This document shows, in pieces, positions 4,697 to 5,691 of a DNA stretch of 5,691 nucleotides; positions within the stretch are counted from its first letter, which is position 1; every line of letters starts with the position of its first letter. This DNA comes from Deltaproteobacteria bacterium. GTDB taxonomy: Bacteria; Desulfobacterota; Desulfobulbia; Desulfobulbales; BM004. Where the stretch lies: the NCBI GenBank assembly GCA_019312985.1, contig JAFDCC010000068.1:1-5691 (forward strand), read 5' to 3'. A program made the translations under genes and the position numbers. The notes below the pieces were generated by a model. It ran no database searches. It was given only the letters and a program-made list of their open reading frames with translations, and was not told the DNA's origin.

Positions 4697-5449
4697 ATGA
4701 CAAGCGATATTACGACCCTTTTCTGGATAATTGGCAGCAGCCTGCTGATGTGCATCCTGGCCCTTGCCGGGGTGGCAACCCTGTCCCTCAGCGAAAAAAA
4801 CCTGCACCGTCTACTCCTGCCCCTCGTTGCCCTTTCGGCCGGTTCACTTCTCGGCGGCGCCTTCTTTCACATGATCCCGGAGTCCGTGGAAAAAACCGGG
4901 ACCGAACTGTCCGTCTATATCTATGTGGTCGCGGGTTTTGCCTTTTTCCTCCTCCTTGAGCAGCTGCTCCACTGGCACCATTGCCACCGGGGGGAGACGC
5001 ACTGCCGCAAACCGCAGACCTATCTCATCCTCATCGGCGACGGCATCCACAACTTCATCGGCGGCATAGCGGTGGCAGCCTCCTTTCTCATCGACATCCG
5101 GCTCGGCATCTCCACCTGGCTTGCCGCCGCAGCCCATGAAATCCCCCAGGAACTGGGGGATTTCGGGGTTCTTGTTCATGGCGGCTGGTCCCGCAAAAAG
5201 GCCCTGCTCCTGAACGTTTTATCAGCCTCGACCTTCCTGCTCGGCGGCCTCCTTACCTACGCCTTTTCTTTCAGCAGCTGGATTTACTTCCTGATCCCCT
5301 TTGCCGCGGGAAATTTTATCTATATCGGCGCCTCGGACCTGGTCCCCGAGGTAAACAAGCACGAAAATCTCCTGAAAAACGTTCTCCACTTTTTCTGTTT
5401 TTCGGTCGGCATCCTGATTCTGCTGATGCTGCGGATTTTTTTCCAATAA
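4697..5449 (+). CDS. ZIP-family divalent metal transporter
   Basis: A 250-residue protein with eight predicted membrane helices (roughly 8-30, 38-60, 72-91, 107-131, 137-160, 166-190, 195-214, 227-248). ZIP signatures are AGSLLGGAFFHMIPES (48-63), GDGIHNFIGGIAVAASF in helix 4 (114-130) and HEIPQELGDFGVL in helix 5 (147-159). This is the LIV-1/ZIP-like pattern for zinc, iron or manganese uptake into the cytoplasm. A histidine-rich stretch, HWHHCHRGETHC (92-103), sits between helices 3 and 4, where ZIPs have a metal-binding loop. The helix 4 motif has Gly122 where LIV-1 proteins have an acidic ligand (HNFxDG), and helix 5 has Gln151 where they have His. The ATG at 4697 lacks a ribosome binding site; a TTG at 4661 would add 12 residues of non-hydrophobic sequence. 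It is separated from the sulfur operon by a terminator, so no functional link is implied. Metal specificity cannot be read from sequence. Confidence 0.87.
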   Translation: MTSDITTLFWIIGSSLLMCILALAGVATLSLSEKNLHRLLLPLVALSAGSLLGGAFFHMIPESVEKTGTELSVYIYVVAGFAFFLLLEQLLHWHHCHRGETHCRKPQTYLILIGDGIHNFIGGIAVAASFLIDIRLGISTWLAAAAHEIPQELGDFGVLVHGGWSRKKALLLNVLSASTFLLGGLLTYAFSFSSWIYFLIPFAAGNFIYIGASDLVPEVNKHENLLKNVLHFFCFSVGILILLMLRIFFQ

Positions 5450-5457
5450 ATAAAATC

Positions 5458-5691
5458 ATGCCTGTACCTTCTGCCATAAAGAAAACGCTGCGCCCCTGTC
5501 TGTATCTTTTGGTTCTGTTTTCCCTCTTTCTGCCCGGAACTTCGTCCAGCGAAGAAATTGCCACCGACGTGTTTCTCCTGGCAAGGGAAGACAGGCTGCT
5601 GGCATTTTCCGGACAGCGGAACCGTTGGTTTACACTGGACCTGCGGCCCGGGGAAACGGTTGCCAAAAGTATGCATGGCGGCAACGTTGCC
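5458..5691 (+). CDS. Secreted protein of unknown function, N-terminal part
   Basis: An open frame of 78 codons from an ATG eight bases after the ZIP stop, running off the window. The N-terminus is a clear signal peptide: basic residues Lys8, Lys9 and Arg12, a hydrophobic core LYLLVLFSLFLP (15-26), then a small polar stretch GTSSSEE where cleavage is likely. The only cysteine (14) precedes the core, so it is not a lipoprotein. The mature part has short beta-type repeats, FLLAREDRLLAFSGQRNRWF (39-58) followed by LDLRPGETV, a rhythm reminiscent of beta-propeller or sheet-repeat proteins, but no family is recognised with certainty. No Shine-Dalgarno sequence is visible before the ATG. It may be co-transcribed with the ZIP gene. 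The coding call rests on the open frame to the edge, the signal peptide and codon use like the neighbours. Confidence 0.65.
   Translation, partial: MPVPSAIKKTLRPCLYLLVLFSLFLPGTSSSEEIATDVFLLAREDRLLAFSGQRNRWFTLDLRPGETVAKSMHGGNVA

Noticed and set aside
5316..5684. Two overlapping minus-strand frames at the right edge
   Set aside because: They are opposite the ZIP C-terminus and the secreted-protein signal peptide; no domain, and no plausible start signal.
1..5691. tRNA, rRNA, CRISPR array, insertion sequence or known riboswitch
   Set aside because: I saw no cloverleaf, spaced repeat array, transposase, terminal inverted repeats or SAM/T-box-like leader on either strand.

Overview
The window looks like a piece of a bacterial chromosome, moderately GC-rich with GC-rich third codon positions. 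Gene content (a Rrf2 regulator beside a sulfur-carrier operon, with a TusA-like protein) suggests a sulfur-metabolising anaerobe, plausibly of the Desulfobacterota/'Deltaproteobacteria' type. That assignment is inference from gene style; no rRNA or phylogenetic marker is complete here.

Layout. On the left, reading leftward, are a polytopic membrane methyltransferase of the ICMT/PEMT/NnrU type (118-729) and, 10 bases further on, the first 35 codons of uvrB (1-107, cut by the window edge). A 199-base divergent intergenic region (730-928) holds a 23-base near-palindrome whose arms supply -35-like hexamers in both directions, and a leader with two mutually exclusive hairpins. To the right is a Rrf2-family repressor of the CymR type with no Fe-S cysteines (929-1345), followed by a weak terminator. 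A separate promoter (1435-1463) then drives a tight five-gene operon, 1523-4432, closed by a very strong intrinsic terminator (4494-4530). After it come a ZIP-family metal transporter (4697-5449) and the beginning of a secreted protein of unknown function (5458 to the window end).

The operon is the centre of interest. In order it encodes a ThiS/MoaD-like sulfur carrier ending Gly-Gly-Gly-Ser-Ser, an O-acetylhomoserine sulfhydrylase-type PLP enzyme, an E1-like adenylyltransferase (ThiF/MoeB/HesA family), a JAMM/MPN+ metalloprotease and a TusA-like sulfur-relay protein. The first four match, component by component, the protein-thiocarboxylate route to homocysteine known from Wolinella succinogenes (HcyS, MetY, HcyF, HcyD) and are analogous to the CysO/CysM/Mec cysteine route of Mycobacterium tuberculosis. 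The inferred cycle is: the JAMM protease trims the two serines from the carrier; the E1 enzyme adenylates the exposed glycine; sulfur is installed as a thiocarboxylate; the PLP enzyme joins this to an activated homoserine; and the JAMM protease releases homocysteine and regenerates the carrier. The TusA-like protein is an attractive sulfur donor where other systems supply sulfide from a sulfite reductase. The adjacent CymR-like repressor probably ties the operon to cysteine or sulfide status.
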